From Bacillota bacterium (GTDB lineage Bacteria; Bacillota; Clostridia; Christensenellales; SZUA-584), in assembly GCA_023461435.1 (NCBI GenBank), contig JAEYLC010000010.1:1-64000 (forward strand): a stretch of 64,000 bases of DNA, written 5' to 3'. The notes beneath the pieces are model-generated. The model was given only the letters and a program-made list of their open reading frames with translations, searched no databases and was not told the origin of the DNA. Numbering within the stretch: the stretch's first letter is position 1; each line of letters begins with the position of its first letter. This document shows, piece by piece, positions 15,189 to 23,901 of this stretch. The position numbers and the translations under genes were made by a program.

Positions 15189-16357
15189 AGAAAAATATAT
15201 CGAGCCTCATACTGGGCTCATTAAAGCAAAACGCGATGATTTTTGCACTCGTCGTTGTCATGCTGCTGTTTCTTGTATTGACGGAGGGCGTATTACTTCA
15301 GCCCTTAAACATTTCCAATATCATTCAGCAAAACGCATATGTGTTGATCCTTGCGATCGGTATGCTGCTTTGCATATTGATCAGCGGCAATATCGACCTT
15401 TCGGTTGGATCGGTTGCCGGCTTTGTCGGCGCCATATCCGCAGTCTTTATTTTAAAGATGCATATCCCGGTGCTTCCGGCCATTTTGATGTCGTTGGCTG
15501 TCGGTGTGATCATCGGTATTTGGCATGGTTTTTGGATTGCGTATGTCGGTGTGCCTGCGTTTATTGCGACCCTGGCCGGTTTGCTGATTTTCAGAGGATT
15601 GACAATGACTGTGCTGGCAGGCACAAGCTTGGCGCCGCTTCCTGAGGGTTACACCTTTGTGGCAGCCGGGTTTGTTCCCGATATTGCGAACATAGAGGGG
15701 ATCAATCTGCTTGCTATTCTCGCCGGTGTAGTCGCATCCTTGCTTTTTATATTTGCTGAAATCGACAAGCGCAGAAATAAGAAGCGGTATAATTTTGCCG
15801 TGAACTCTCTTTGGGCATTTTGGACAAGGATCATTCTGATTGTGGCCATACTCAACTTCTTTACAATCCAGCTGGCGAGTTACCGCGGGCTTCCGATGGT
15901 GCTTGTCGTCGTCGTTGTGCTGGTGCTTATCTACTCGTTCATCACAAACAAAACGATACCCGGCCGTCACATTTATGCTTTTGGCGGCAACCCCAAAGCG
16001 GCTGTTCTTTCGGGTATTAAAACAAAACAGATACTTTTCTGGGTTTATGTCAACATGGGTTTCTTGGCGGCTCTGGCAGGCATCATTTTTACCGGGCGTC
16101 TAAACTCCGCCACGCCAAAGTCCGGTAACGGCTTCGAACTCGACGCGATCGCTTCGTGCTTCATCGGCGGCGCATCGACGACGGGCGGTATCGGTACCGT
16201 GGTTGGCGCCATCGTCGGCGGTCTGCTGATGGGTGTTCTGAACAACGGTATGTCCATCATGGGCGTCAGTATTGACTTGCAGCAGACAATAAAAGGCGTT
16301 GTTCTGATCGCGGCCGTCGGATTCGATGTGTGGACAAAATCAAGGGCGAAGGCGTGA
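15185..16357 (+). CDS. gguB: Multiple-sugar ABC transporter permease (GguB/MmsB type)
   Basis: This 390-residue, very hydrophobic protein has about ten or more helices and typical RbsC/GguB features: LEPLNISNIIQQNAYVLI-like N-terminus, SGNIDLSVGSVAGFVG, a Lys/Arg-rich cytoplasmic loop near residue 195 (DKRRNKKRY), YAFGGNPKAA and GRLNSATPKSGNGFELDAIA, then FIGGASTTGGIGTV. It forms the membrane channel with GguA. It is the last gene of the operon and is followed by a GC-rich hairpin 8 bases after the stop. Confidence 0.93.
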   Translation: MKKNISSLILGSLKQNAMIFALVVVMLLFLVLTEGVLLQPLNISNIIQQNAYVLILAIGMLLCILISGNIDLSVGSVAGFVGAISAVFILKMHIPVLPAILMSLAVGVIIGIWHGFWIAYVGVPAFIATLAGLLIFRGLTMTVLAGTSLAPLPEGYTFVAAGFVPDIANIEGINLLAILAGVVASLLFIFAEIDKRRNKKRYNFAVNSLWAFWTRIILIVAILNFFTIQLASYRGLPMVLVVVVVLVLIYSFITNKTIPGRHIYAFGGNPKAAVLSGIKTKQILFWVYVNMGFLAALAGIIFTGRLNSATPKSGNGFELDAIASCFIGGASTTGGIGTVVGAIVGGLLMGVLNNGMSIMGVSIDLQQTIKGVVLIAAVGFDVWTKSRAKA

Positions 16358-16987
16358 TATAAACCGCGGCGGTTTCGCCGCGAAACGGTGAGACATCAGG
16401 GGCTTCTACCTCCTTATGCTGCGGCTTTTAGCGGCAGACTTATATTCTTTACCCCTCTTCGGCGCTTGAAGGAGAGGGGTTGTTTATTTCATAGAGGTAA
16501 GATTTTGTAGGGCGCGATTTCCTAAGCGCGCCTTATTGAAGCCGATTTCGGGTGGCACGGAGACTCGTTCTTCCATTTGAAAAGCGCTAGAACTGAGGGG
16601 ATGGTCTTGACCGTTTCATTCAGTTTTTATTCGTATATCACACGGAGAGGTACAGGGACTGCGGCTACAATTAATGGCGTTCCACGGCCGCTTGGGAAAT
16701 CGGCCCGTGGAACTACAATTTTCGGCATTTGTATAGATGACAGCATACGAGCAGGCAGCAGCTAATGTCACCCTGAAGCGTGAGCGAAGGCTCCCATGTC
16801 AAAGCGCGTTAAGCCGTGAGATACCAGTCCGCTGGCGGCGAGAAGCGAAGCGACGACTGCGAAGTGGAATAGGATTAGAATAGTTTTTCAACCGCTACGA
16901 AGTTATCCGCGTTGCAGATTTACGACGATAGTAGAATGAATGGCGCTTTGATAGTTGCTTTCGTTTAATTGTCATGCTGATGCGCAT

Positions 16988-17100
16988 GGCTCAGAGGGAG
17001 AAGCCGTCGCCGTCAGGTGACTGATGAAGTGATTTAAAATAACGAACCGATACACACCACATCCGGCGCTTCGCACCGCCTTCTCCTTTGAGGAGAAGGC
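16988..17100 (-). repeat. Palindromic intergenic repeat, family A, copy 1
   Basis: Read on the minus strand, the block begins GCCTTCTCCT-CAA-AGGAGAAGGC, then GGTGCGAAGCGCCGGATGTGG, and ends TGACGGCGACGGCTTCTCCC. The same order is found at 23719-23841 on the plus strand. The terminal hairpin (17078-17100) followed by TTTTT (17101-17105) could also act as a plus-strand terminator. Such elements are common between genes in Clostridia. Confidence 0.7.
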
Positions 17101-17123
17101 TTTTTCAGCGGTTATCCGGATTA

Positions 17124-17154
17124 TAAAAAAACAGGTCCTTTTTCAGGAGCCTGT
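17124..17154 (-). terminator. Terminator of the flavin transferase gene
   Basis: On the minus strand ACAGGCTCC-TGAAAAA-GGACCTGT forms a stem with one mismatch (17131-17154), followed by seven T residues. It lies about 30 bases after the stop at 17186. Confidence 0.85.
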
Positions 17155-17185
17155 GATTTATTTTAAAAGCGGCAAAGCCGATGCA

Positions 17186-18271
17186 TTAATTGTATGTCGC
17201 GCCGCCCATGTCGCGCAGCATAGCTTTCATGCCTGATGTCGTCATGATTTCGTTGTCTGGCATCACCCACAAGGCTTCCACGCCGTCCAGATTTTCCGCG
17301 TACTGAAGGCTTTGATCGGGCGGCATCAGAAAGAGCGCGGTGGACAGCAGATCGGCCATCCCGCTGTCCTCAAAAACAACGGTGACCGCCTTATAGTAAT
17401 TGGCGGGCATCAGCGTCTCAGGATCGATCAGGTGATGGTAATTGACGCCGTCCACAGTGTAAAACCGCTCGTAAACGCCGCTGGAGACAACGGAAAGGTT
17501 CGTGACAAACGCGACGTCCAGCAGGTTGGAATCATCGGTGGAACCCGCCAGCGGGCTGTCAGGGTCTTTGATGCCCACGCTCCATTTGCTGCGTACGCCG
17601 TCTTTGGGCGTGCCGATGGCCCGGATGTTGCCGCCCGCGCTTAAAAGCACGGAGTCATAGCCTTTTTCAATGAGCTTGTCTGCCGCAACCTCGGTCGCGT
17701 AGCCCTTTGCGACAGCGCCCACATCCAGGCGCATGCGGCTGTCGTTTAAATAAACGGTCGAGGCTTGCTCGTCGATCACCACGCCGTTGATATCCGTATA
17801 CAATGCCGCATCCTGCAGTTGATCCATGGGGGGGAGTTCGGCGGTCGCGGGATCGTATTCTCCGGCCTCACGGTAATCGTGCCAGATGCTGAGCACGCTG
17901 CCCATGGCCACATTGACGATGCCGTTTGTTTTACCGTACCAGTCCTTTGCCAGCTTGAGCATGTCGATCACGACGGGGTCAACCTTCACGGGAGCGACGC
18001 CCGCGTTGTCGTTAATCGTCTTTATGTTGTTGATGCCATCGTAATCGTGATAGATATCAAACTGCTTGTGAAGATTGATAAACGTATCGTAGACGGTATT
18101 ATAAATATCATCGAATTCTTCCTCAGATTTCGCGTAAGCCATCACGATGACGGACGTATCAAAGGTATCCAGAAACTCGTCGCTGTATTTTTCGTATTCG
18201 GGCGTCGGCGCACATCCGAAGAGCGGCAGAGCCGCGAGTATGCACATAATCAACAGAAGGATTTTTTTCAT
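17186..18271 (-). CDS. apbE: FAD:protein FMN transferase lipoprotein (ApbE/FmnB type)
   Basis: This 361-residue lipoprotein (lipobox LPLFGC, Cys near 20) belongs to the ApbE family, which attaches FMN from FAD to Thr/Ser of extracytoplasmic proteins. Motifs visible are DVGAVAKGYATE, LLSAGGNIRAIG, VVSSGVYERF, YHHLIDPETLMPA and DSGMADLLSTALFLM. The ATG at 18271 follows AGAGGTC. It lies 81 bases after the duplicated flavin lipoprotein, with a strong hairpin in the gap. Its surface location fits a role in loading FMN onto that lipoprotein, as FmnB does with PplA in Listeria. Confidence 0.92.
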   Translation of the reverse strand: MKKILLLIMCILAALPLFGCAPTPEYEKYSDEFLDTFDTSVIVMAYAKSEEEFDDIYNTVYDTFINLHKQFDIYHDYDGINNIKTINDNAGVAPVKVDPVVIDMLKLAKDWYGKTNGIVNVAMGSVLSIWHDYREAGEYDPATAELPPMDQLQDAALYTDINGVVIDEQASTVYLNDSRMRLDVGAVAKGYATEVAADKLIEKGYDSVLLSAGGNIRAIGTPKDGVRSKWSVGIKDPDSPLAGSTDDSNLLDVAFVTNLSVVSSGVYERFYTVDGVNYHHLIDPETLMPANYYKAVTVVFEDSGMADLLSTALFLMPPDQSLQYAENLDGVEALWVMPDNEIMTTSGMKAMLRDMGGATYN

Positions 18272-18286
18272 CAGACCTCTTATACA

Positions 18287-18325
18287 GCAAAATAATCCTT
18301 CCGGCACAAGGCCGGAGGGATTATT
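18287..18325 (-). terminator. Strong stem-loop between the PplA-like and apbE genes
   Basis: AATAATCCTTCCGGC and GCCGGAGGGATTATT (18291-18325) form a 15-bp stem with one G-T pair around ACAAG. On the minus strand TTTT follows. It is probably a partial terminator that leaves the lipoprotein more abundant than its flavin transferase. Confidence 0.75.
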
Positions 18326-18352
18326 CGCGTATTTCTTTAAATTTTATACGAA

Positions 18353-19465
18353 TCAGTCAGCGGATGCAATCGCTTTTTCCACGGCTGCAATGTAATCCTG
18401 CACGGAAATGGTCACGCTGGATGTGAGGTCGGCCTCAGCGGGAACAGCCGGGTGCTCCTCATCCTTCGGAGCCGTTTTCATTGCCTTGACTTCGTCGATG
18501 GTCTTGCCGATCATCCACTGGCCAAGAGCCGCAATCTGCTCATACCATTCTTTACCGATCGAAGACGCTTTCTTCATGCCGTATTCGTCGCCGAGCTCCA
18601 CTTTTGTCTTGGGCTTGGAAGCGGCATCGGTAATCAGCGTGCCTTTGGCGTCAAAATTGACCTTTACCTGACCGTTGTCGATCTGCACGCCGACGATCTT
18701 GTTGTCCTGATCCACGGTGACAGCCGCCATAACGATATCGGCCTGTGCCAGAGCGTCAGCATCGGCTGTTGCGCTCGCGGATTTTGCGATGGACGTCACA
18801 TTGCCGACACCTGTTTTGGTTGCGCCCGAAACCGTTGCGCCAAAGTCCTGCGCGTTGGCAACAGCTTTCTGGACAGCAGCCAGATAGGCGGACACATGGA
18901 CTGTCACGCTCGATGTCAGGTCGGCATCCGCCGGGGTGCCTTCTTCGCTGAGCTTCATGCCCATCACTTCGTCGATGGTTTTGCCGGTCATCCAATCTTC
19001 GAGCGCCGCGATCTGCTCAAACCATTCCTTACCGATGCCGGATGCTGATTTCATGCCATAGGCATCGCCCAGCTCCACCTTCGTCTTGATTTCCTGAGCG
19101 GGATCGGATTTAAGCTGGCCCTGCGCGTCAAAGTTCACCATTGGCTGAACCATGTCGATCTTGACGTTGATGATTTTTCCGTCTTTGTCAAGTGTGACGG
19201 CTGCCATAACGGTATCCATCTCCGCAAGCGCGTCCGCATCAGCGGATACGCTGGCCGACTTCGAAATGGAGATGTCGCTGCCAAGGCCGGTCCGCACTGC
19301 CGCCGATTCATTCGCTGCCGATTCGCTCGGGGCTGCCGATTCGCTGGCTGATTCCGCGGGCGACACAGTTGCTGACGGTGATGGAGACGCGTTGTTATTG
19401 CCGCATCCGGCAAAAGCTGAAACAACCATTGCCAAAACCAAAACCAATAATAGTACCTTTTTCAT
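18353..19465 (-). CDS. Duplicated PplA-like flavin-carrying lipoprotein
   Basis: This 370-residue lipoprotein (lipobox AFAGC, Cys21) has a Ser/Ala/Glu linker to residue ~58 and then two tandem copies of a ~140-residue FMN-binding-like domain (about 60-200 and 219-365). Each copy shares SISKSAS/SIAKSAS, VELGDxYGMK and IGKEWxEQIAALxxWMxGKTIDEV. Each ends DLTSSVT (182-188, 346-352) before an alpha helix, the place where FMN-bind domains carry the SGAT flavinylation motif. A true SGATKT lies in the linker (213-218). By analogy with Listeria PplA it is a surface electron carrier loaded by ApbE. RBS GAGGAGG. Neighbours at 19775-23622 supply a quinone and an NADH dehydrogenase. Confidence 0.8.
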   Translation of the reverse strand: MKKVLLLVLVLAMVVSAFAGCGNNNASPSPSATVSPAESASESAAPSESAANESAAVRTGLGSDISISKSASVSADADALAEMDTVMAAVTLDKDGKIINVKIDMVQPMVNFDAQGQLKSDPAQEIKTKVELGDAYGMKSASGIGKEWFEQIAALEDWMTGKTIDEVMGMKLSEEGTPADADLTSSVTVHVSAYLAAVQKAVANAQDFGATVSGATKTGVGNVTSIAKSASATADADALAQADIVMAAVTVDQDNKIVGVQIDNGQVKVNFDAKGTLITDAASKPKTKVELGDEYGMKKASSIGKEWYEQIAALGQWMIGKTIDEVKAMKTAPKDEEHPAVPAEADLTSSVTISVQDYIAAVEKAIASAD

Positions 19466-19774
19466 CTGTCTTCCTCCTCTTTATCACTTACCAATTATCA
19501 TAACCAATCCTTATTTTTTCTTTCGCTGACAGGACAGATAATTGGATAAATGTCCTTGCATGGCTCGGTTTTTTGTTAAATAAACATAAACATTACCAAA
19601 ATACTTTGTTAAGTTTATCACAAGGCGAATTAAAAATGAAGTGGTATTAATAACCATTACGATTTGTTGTTTCATTGGTAAAAAAGGCGTTTAGCAATAT
19701 AAAGATTTGTAATAATTAACATTAGAAATTGAAAAAAAAGTTTGATAATATTATGACAATTGCAGGGGTGACCG
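19466..19774. other. 309-bp divergent intergenic region of the electron-transfer locus
   Basis: This AT-rich region separates the minus-strand lipoprotein/apbE operon from the plus-strand quinone/Ndh2 operon. It should hold promoters for both. Possible minus-strand -10 hexamers lie near 19495-19505, but no clear -35/-10 pair was found for either direction. There is no gene. Confidence 0.5.
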
Positions 19775-20704
19775 GTGAAAAAACTGATGAAGGGTTTTTG
19801 GCAGGTAGCCGATCCGAAAATATGGGTGGCTTCCACCATACCGATGCTGACAGGCGCGGCCATCGCCTGGGCTTTCGGCACCCGGACAAAGCCGCTGAGC
19901 GTGCTGTGGTTTCTGCTGGCTATGCTCGGCGTTTATCTCGTTGAAATTGCAAAAAACGCGCTCAACGAGGTCATCGATTTTCAATCGGGCGTGGACCCCG
20001 GAATCGAAGAGAAAAACAGAACGCCTTTTTCGGGCGGCAAAAAGACCATCGTGCAGGGGAAGCTTGATATCACCCAATGCATGGCTATTGCCACCATCTG
20101 TTTTCTCACAGCCGCCGTTATCGGGTGCGCATTGGCATTGTTCGTGGAACCGGGCATATTCTGGCCGGGGTTCATCGGCTTTATTCTGGCCGTGATATAC
20201 AGCATGCCGCCTTTCAAGCTTTGTTACAGAGGCTTTGGTGAAATCGCGGTGGGGCTTGCGTTTGGCCCCGCGATCGTGATGGGCATGTATGTGCTGATTG
20301 AAGGGCGTTTTGATTGGCTGCCTTTGCTCGTATCGCTGCCCATCGCTTTCATGATCACCAATGTGCTGTGGATCAACCAGTATCCCGACTATGAGGTGGA
20401 TAAAGCACATCATAAAAAGAACGGTGTGGTGCGTTTGGGCAAGCAGAAAGCCGTATACGTTTATGCGGCGCTTTTTGTGCTCAGCTATCTCGCAGCCGCC
20501 GCGGTGGCGCTGTACGCGCGAAACCCGGTTTGGCTGCTGCCGCTGCTGACGGCGCCTATGGCGGTGAAAGCCGTGGTGAATTGCCGCCGCTTTTCGGACC
20601 AAATCGACAAGCTGATCGCGTCGAACGCGGCCACGGTTCAAATTTACCAGCTGTTTGGTTTATCTTTTGTTGTCTGTGCCGTATTGGACGGCTTAGTCTT
20701 TTAA
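19775..20704 (+). CDS. UbiA-family prenyltransferase, MenA/DmkA-like
   Basis: This 309-residue membrane protein has about eight helices. It has the two Asp motifs of UbiA prenyltransferases: NEVIDFQSGVDPGIEEKNRT (first, N/D-x3-D-x5-D pattern) and NQYPDYEVDKAHHKKN (second). It should join a polyprenyl diphosphate to a naphthoate such as DHNA to make demethylmenaquinone. The GTG start has AGGGGTGACC upstream. It heads a tight operon with ndh2 (16-base gap) and a polyprenyl synthase, matching the DmkA-Ndh2-DmkB set used in flavin-based extracellular electron transfer. Confidence 0.88.
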   Translation: MKKLMKGFWQVADPKIWVASTIPMLTGAAIAWAFGTRTKPLSVLWFLLAMLGVYLVEIAKNALNEVIDFQSGVDPGIEEKNRTPFSGGKKTIVQGKLDITQCMAIATICFLTAAVIGCALALFVEPGIFWPGFIGFILAVIYSMPPFKLCYRGFGEIAVGLAFGPAIVMGMYVLIEGRFDWLPLLVSLPIAFMITNVLWINQYPDYEVDKAHHKKNGVVRLGKQKAVYVYAALFVLSYLAAAAVALYARNPVWLLPLLTAPMAVKAVVNCRRFSDQIDKLIASNAATVQIYQLFGLSFVVCAVLDGLVF

Positions 20705-20720
20705 TTCATGGGAGGAAAAG

Positions 20721-22631
20721 ATGTCAAAAAAAATTGTGATTGTGGGCGCCGGGTATGCGGGTATCGAAGCGGCCATCAAACTCAACAAAAAAGGGAAAAG
20801 AGACGACCTTGATATCACCATCATCGACCGAAACCCTTACCATACACTGTTAACGGAAATTCACGAAGTTGCGGGAAACCGTGTCGGTGAAGATGCGGTG
20901 AAAATACCGCTCAAAGAGATTTTCAAAACCACCAATGTGAATCTTGTGATCGACAATATCGACCAGTATGATTTTGATTCCCGCAAAGTCAAATCACAGT
21001 CGAATGAATACCCGTATGATTATCTGATCATGTCGGTCGGCTCAACGCCAAACTATTTCGGCATACCGGGGCTCGAGCAGCACGGCTTCCCGCTCTGGTC
21101 GGTTGACAACGCGATCCGCATCAGGGAGCACATTGAACGCTGCTTCTACGAGGCGGAAACCGAAAAGGATGCGCAGCGCCGCAAGCGTCTGCTCACGTTT
21201 GTGGTGGGCGGAGCCGGTTTTACGGGCGTCGAAATGATCGGCGAGCTTGGGCAGTGGGTCAAAAAGCTGTGCCGGGTGCATCATATTGACCGCAAAGAGA
21301 TCCGCCTCGTCATCGTGGATATGCTGGACTGCGTGCTGAGCAACCTGTGCGACAAAAACAGCAAAAAAGCCCACGACTATATGCACGGAAAAATGAACAT
21401 CGAGATCATACTCAGCACCGCGATCAAGCAGGTGACGCCCGAGTATGTGGATATCGGGGAGAGAAAGATTGAGACCAGCACGCTGATTTGGGCGGCCGGT
21501 GTACGCTCGTCGCTCGATGTGGAAAAAATGGAGCTCGACAAAGGGCCGGGACGGCGCCTGACGGTTGACGAGTTCTGCCGGACCAAGCACAAAAACGTCT
21601 ATGCGGTCGGTGATGTGGGCGCGCTGCTCGATGAGAAGGGCAAAGCGTTCCCGGCGATGGTGGAAACCGCGCTGCAGACCGGCGACGGTGCGGCGATGAA
21701 CATTTTGAATGAGATCAGAGGCAAGAGCCCCGAGAAGGTTAAGGTCAAGCTGCACGGCGTGATGGTCAGCATCGGCAACTATTTTGCCGTGGCCGACCTG
21801 ATGGGCGTGAAGCCCGGCCGCTGGATCTCGCTGATCACAAAATATATTGTCAACATGCACTATCTCTATGGTATCATGGGATTAAAGGGTATCTGGGATT
21901 ATCTGCGTGACGAGGTTTATCACAGACGCCAATACAAGCGCTTTTTGCAGCGCAACTACACGAGGACGGTTCAGGCTTGGTGGCTTGTGCCCTTAAGGCT
22001 GTTCCTTGGCTGGTCGTGGTTCTATGAAGGATTGCAGAAGGTTCAGGAGGGCTGGTTCACAAAGCCGATGCTCGCAAGCTTTTTAGGATACGCTTCGGGC
22101 GCGGATGCGGCGTCGACCGCAACGGGAGCCGAAGCCATCTCAAGCGCGTCTCAGGCTGTGACCGGAGCGGCTCCAGCTGTGGTCGAGAAGCTCATGAACA
22201 TCGACCTCGGGTTCTTGGGGTTCTTCCTTGAGAGGGCCGGAGAAGGACAGCCGCTCGTGTTCCGCATTCACTTCTTCCTTGTGGACTGGATATTGAACGG
22301 CTGGGTGCTTGCGACGCCGGGCTGGTCAATGTTCTTCCAAGTGGCGATCGTGATACTCGAGCTCCTGGTCGGCCTTGCGATATTCTCGGGCACGTTTACG
22401 TTCCTCTCGTCGGTCGTCTCGCTTGGCCTGATCGCGATGTTCCTGACATCCACGGGCATGTACGACTCCACATGGTGGATGCTGTTTGCGGGTATCGCGA
22501 TGGCAGCCGGTGCGGGCCGCGCGTTCGGTCTTGACCACTGGTTGCTGCCGTATCTCGGAAGAGTTTGGGACGGCACAAAGAAGAACGGCCGCTTAACGCT
22601 TACCTGGGGAAAAAACAAAAAGCTGAAATAA
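20721..22631 (+). CDS. ndh2: Type II NADH dehydrogenase with C-terminal membrane domain (Ndh2 of extracellular electron transfer)
   Basis: This 636-residue protein is a fusion. The N-terminal ~400 residues are an NDH-2 flavoenzyme, with FAD site KIVIVGAGYAGIEAA, second dinucleotide site VVGGAGFTGVEMIGEL, and YAVGDVGAL preceding PAMVETALQTG. The C-terminal ~200 residues contain several helices of DoxX/TQO-small-like character (RLFLGWSWFYEGLQK; ILELLVGLAIFSGTF). Ordinary NDH-2 enzymes of about 400 residues lack this tail, while the Ndh2 of Listeria-type electron-transfer loci has a membrane extension. It would pass electrons from NADH to the quinone made by its operon neighbours. RBS GGGAGG. 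Confidence 0.92.
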   Translation: MSKKIVIVGAGYAGIEAAIKLNKKGKRDDLDITIIDRNPYHTLLTEIHEVAGNRVGEDAVKIPLKEIFKTTNVNLVIDNIDQYDFDSRKVKSQSNEYPYDYLIMSVGSTPNYFGIPGLEQHGFPLWSVDNAIRIREHIERCFYEAETEKDAQRRKRLLTFVVGGAGFTGVEMIGELGQWVKKLCRVHHIDRKEIRLVIVDMLDCVLSNLCDKNSKKAHDYMHGKMNIEIILSTAIKQVTPEYVDIGERKIETSTLIWAAGVRSSLDVEKMELDKGPGRRLTVDEFCRTKHKNVYAVGDVGALLDEKGKAFPAMVETALQTGDGAAMNILNEIRGKSPEKVKVKLHGVMVSIGNYFAVADLMGVKPGRWISLITKYIVNMHYLYGIMGLKGIWDYLRDEVYHRRQYKRFLQRNYTRTVQAWWLVPLRLFLGWSWFYEGLQKVQEGWFTKPMLASFLGYASGADAASTATGAEAISSASQAVTGAAPAVVEKLMNIDLGFLGFFLERAGEGQPLVFRIHFFLVDWILNGWVLATPGWSMFFQVAIVILELLVGLAIFSGTFTFLSSVVSLGLIAMFLTSTGMYDSTWWMLFAGIAMAAGAGRAFGLDHWLLPYLGRVWDGTKKNGRLTLTWGKNKKLK

Positions 22632-22647
22632 GGGGTAATAAATAAAA

Positions 22648-23622
22648 GTGTGGGAGAAGCTGCCCGCTTTAAAAACAGAGCTCGATCTGTTTGAAGTGCT
22701 GCTTAATGAGCAATTTGGCTCAAAAAAGAATATCAATTCATTCATCGATCGTTTATCGCTCGATATCATCAAAAGCGGGGGGAAACGGCTGCGGCCTGCG
22801 ATGACGATCGCGGCCGCGAAGCTGGGGGATTACCGGCGCGACAAGGTTTTCGGCACGGCAATGAGCGTCGAGATGCTGCATACGGCCACACTGATCCACG
22901 ATGACATCATCGACAATTCGCTGGTGAGGAGAAACGCGCCGACGCTGTTTGCCACTCAGGGCGTCAGCACAGCCGTGTTTGCGGGAGACTACATCTATGT
23001 GAAGTCGATGCAGGCGCTGGCGGAGGCCGAGTTGCCGACGCAGTACTTAAAGGAGCTGTCAAAGGCGGTCGAGGCGATTTGCGTGGGCGAGGTGGAGCAG
23101 TTCCGCGGTCGCGGCAAGCTGCCGGGGTTTAAGACGTATCTCTCGAGAATCAGCCGCAAGACGGCGGTGCTGTTTGCGGCCTGCTGCGCGGTCGGCAGCC
23201 ATACGGCGGGGCTATCTGAGGAAGCCGTCAGGCATGCGGCGCGCTTCGGCGTGTATTATGGCATCGCGTTTCAGATCAAGGATGATTTGCTCGATTTAAC
23301 CGAGCATCCGAGCCGCATCGGCAAGCCGGTCGGCAACGATTTGAAGGAAGGCGTGGTCACGCTGCCCGTGCTGCTCGCAGCCTCGCAGGATGATGGGCTT
23401 CGCGCGCAGGTCGAAGGCTTTTTAAGCGGACTCAAACAAAAAAAGCCCGCGCAGAAGGATATCAGGCGCATCATCAAAATGGTGGCTGATGCGGAGGGTA
23501 TACAAAAGTCGCAGGCGATACTTGACCGGTACATCGCGAAGGCGGAGAAGCAGCTTGAGAGGCTCCCCGAATCGGAGGGCAGACAGCTGCTCAAGGGTAT
23601 ACTCGAAGTGACATTTCAATAA
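22648..23622 (+). CDS. Polyprenyl diphosphate synthase, DmkB-like
   Basis: This 324-residue trans-isoprenyl diphosphate synthase has the GGKRLRP substrate motif, first Asp-rich motif DDIID (residues about 90-94) and second motif DDLLD (about 213-217). It should make the chain for the quinone used by the neighbouring MenA/DmkA-like enzyme. The GTG start is weak, with only a distant GGGG upstream at 22632; co-translation from ndh2 is likely (16-base gap). It is last in the operon and has its own terminator. A heptaprenyl synthase component role elsewhere is an alternative. Confidence 0.9.
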   Translation: MWEKLPALKTELDLFEVLLNEQFGSKKNINSFIDRLSLDIIKSGGKRLRPAMTIAAAKLGDYRRDKVFGTAMSVEMLHTATLIHDDIIDNSLVRRNAPTLFATQGVSTAVFAGDYIYVKSMQALAEAELPTQYLKELSKAVEAICVGEVEQFRGRGKLPGFKTYLSRISRKTAVLFAACCAVGSHTAGLSEEAVRHAARFGVYYGIAFQIKDDLLDLTEHPSRIGKPVGNDLKEGVVTLPVLLAASQDDGLRAQVEGFLSGLKQKKPAQKDIRRIIKMVADAEGIQKSQAILDRYIAKAEKQLERLPESEGRQLLKGILEVTFQ

Positions 23623-23635
23623 GTATTGAATCATA

Positions 23636-23682
23636 AGCGCTCCGATTGGCCGGAAATCATCCGGCGTTCGGGGCGTTTTTTG
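23636..23682 (+). terminator. Terminator of the quinone/ndh2 operon
   Basis: CGCTCCGA (23638-) pairs with TTCGGGGCG (to 23675), with an inner GCCGG/CCGGC stem, followed by TTTTTTGTTG. Confidence 0.8.
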
Positions 23683-23718
23683 TTGTCCTGCATTTTCAAT
23701 GTGAGCGCAACAGGAAAA

Positions 23719-23841
23719 GCCTTCTTCTTTGAGGAGGAGGTGGCGCAAAGTGCCGGATGAGGTGTATGATCCATGCTGAGATTTAATTTGTTCACCTCAT
23801 CAGTTGCCTGGCGGCGACAGCTTCCCTTCGAAGAGGAGGCC
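23719..23841 (+). repeat. Palindromic intergenic repeat, family A, copy 2
   Basis: GCCTTCTTCTTTGAGGAGGAGG, then GGCGCAAAGTGCCGGATGAGG, an AT-rich middle, and CACCTCATCAGTTGCC-TGGCGGCGACAGCTTCCC ending in GGAGGCC. The order and most bases match the copy at 16988-17100 in reverse orientation, and the ends are inverted. It has no open reading frame. A shortened relative lies at 45718. Confidence 0.75.
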
Positions 23842-23901
23842 AATCCATAATTTACAATGTAAAAGGATACATAACGCGTGCATGCCGGCGGATGATCACA
23901 A

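Larger units (their letters stand above)
16358..17185. other. 828-bp intergenic region with hairpins and decayed repeats
   Basis: No convincing gene was found. A hairpin follows the gguB stop (CGCGGCG/CGCCGCG, 16365-16382). A second hairpin (CCCCTC/GAGGGG, 16452-16479) followed by TTGTTTATTTC may be the operon terminator. A longer inverted repeat lies at 16679-16713 (GTTCCACGG with CCGTGGAAC). Around 16767-16885 are fragments resembling the CTGAGCGAAGCG-type repeat, then a copy of the GCCTTCTCC repeat family at 16988-17100. A 62-codon open frame at 16577 has no ribosome site or protein-like content. Confidence 0.6.

Noticed and set aside
16577..16765. 62-codon open frame in the 16.4-17.2 kb gap
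   Set aside because: No ribosome site, no protein-like composition, and it covers an inverted repeat.
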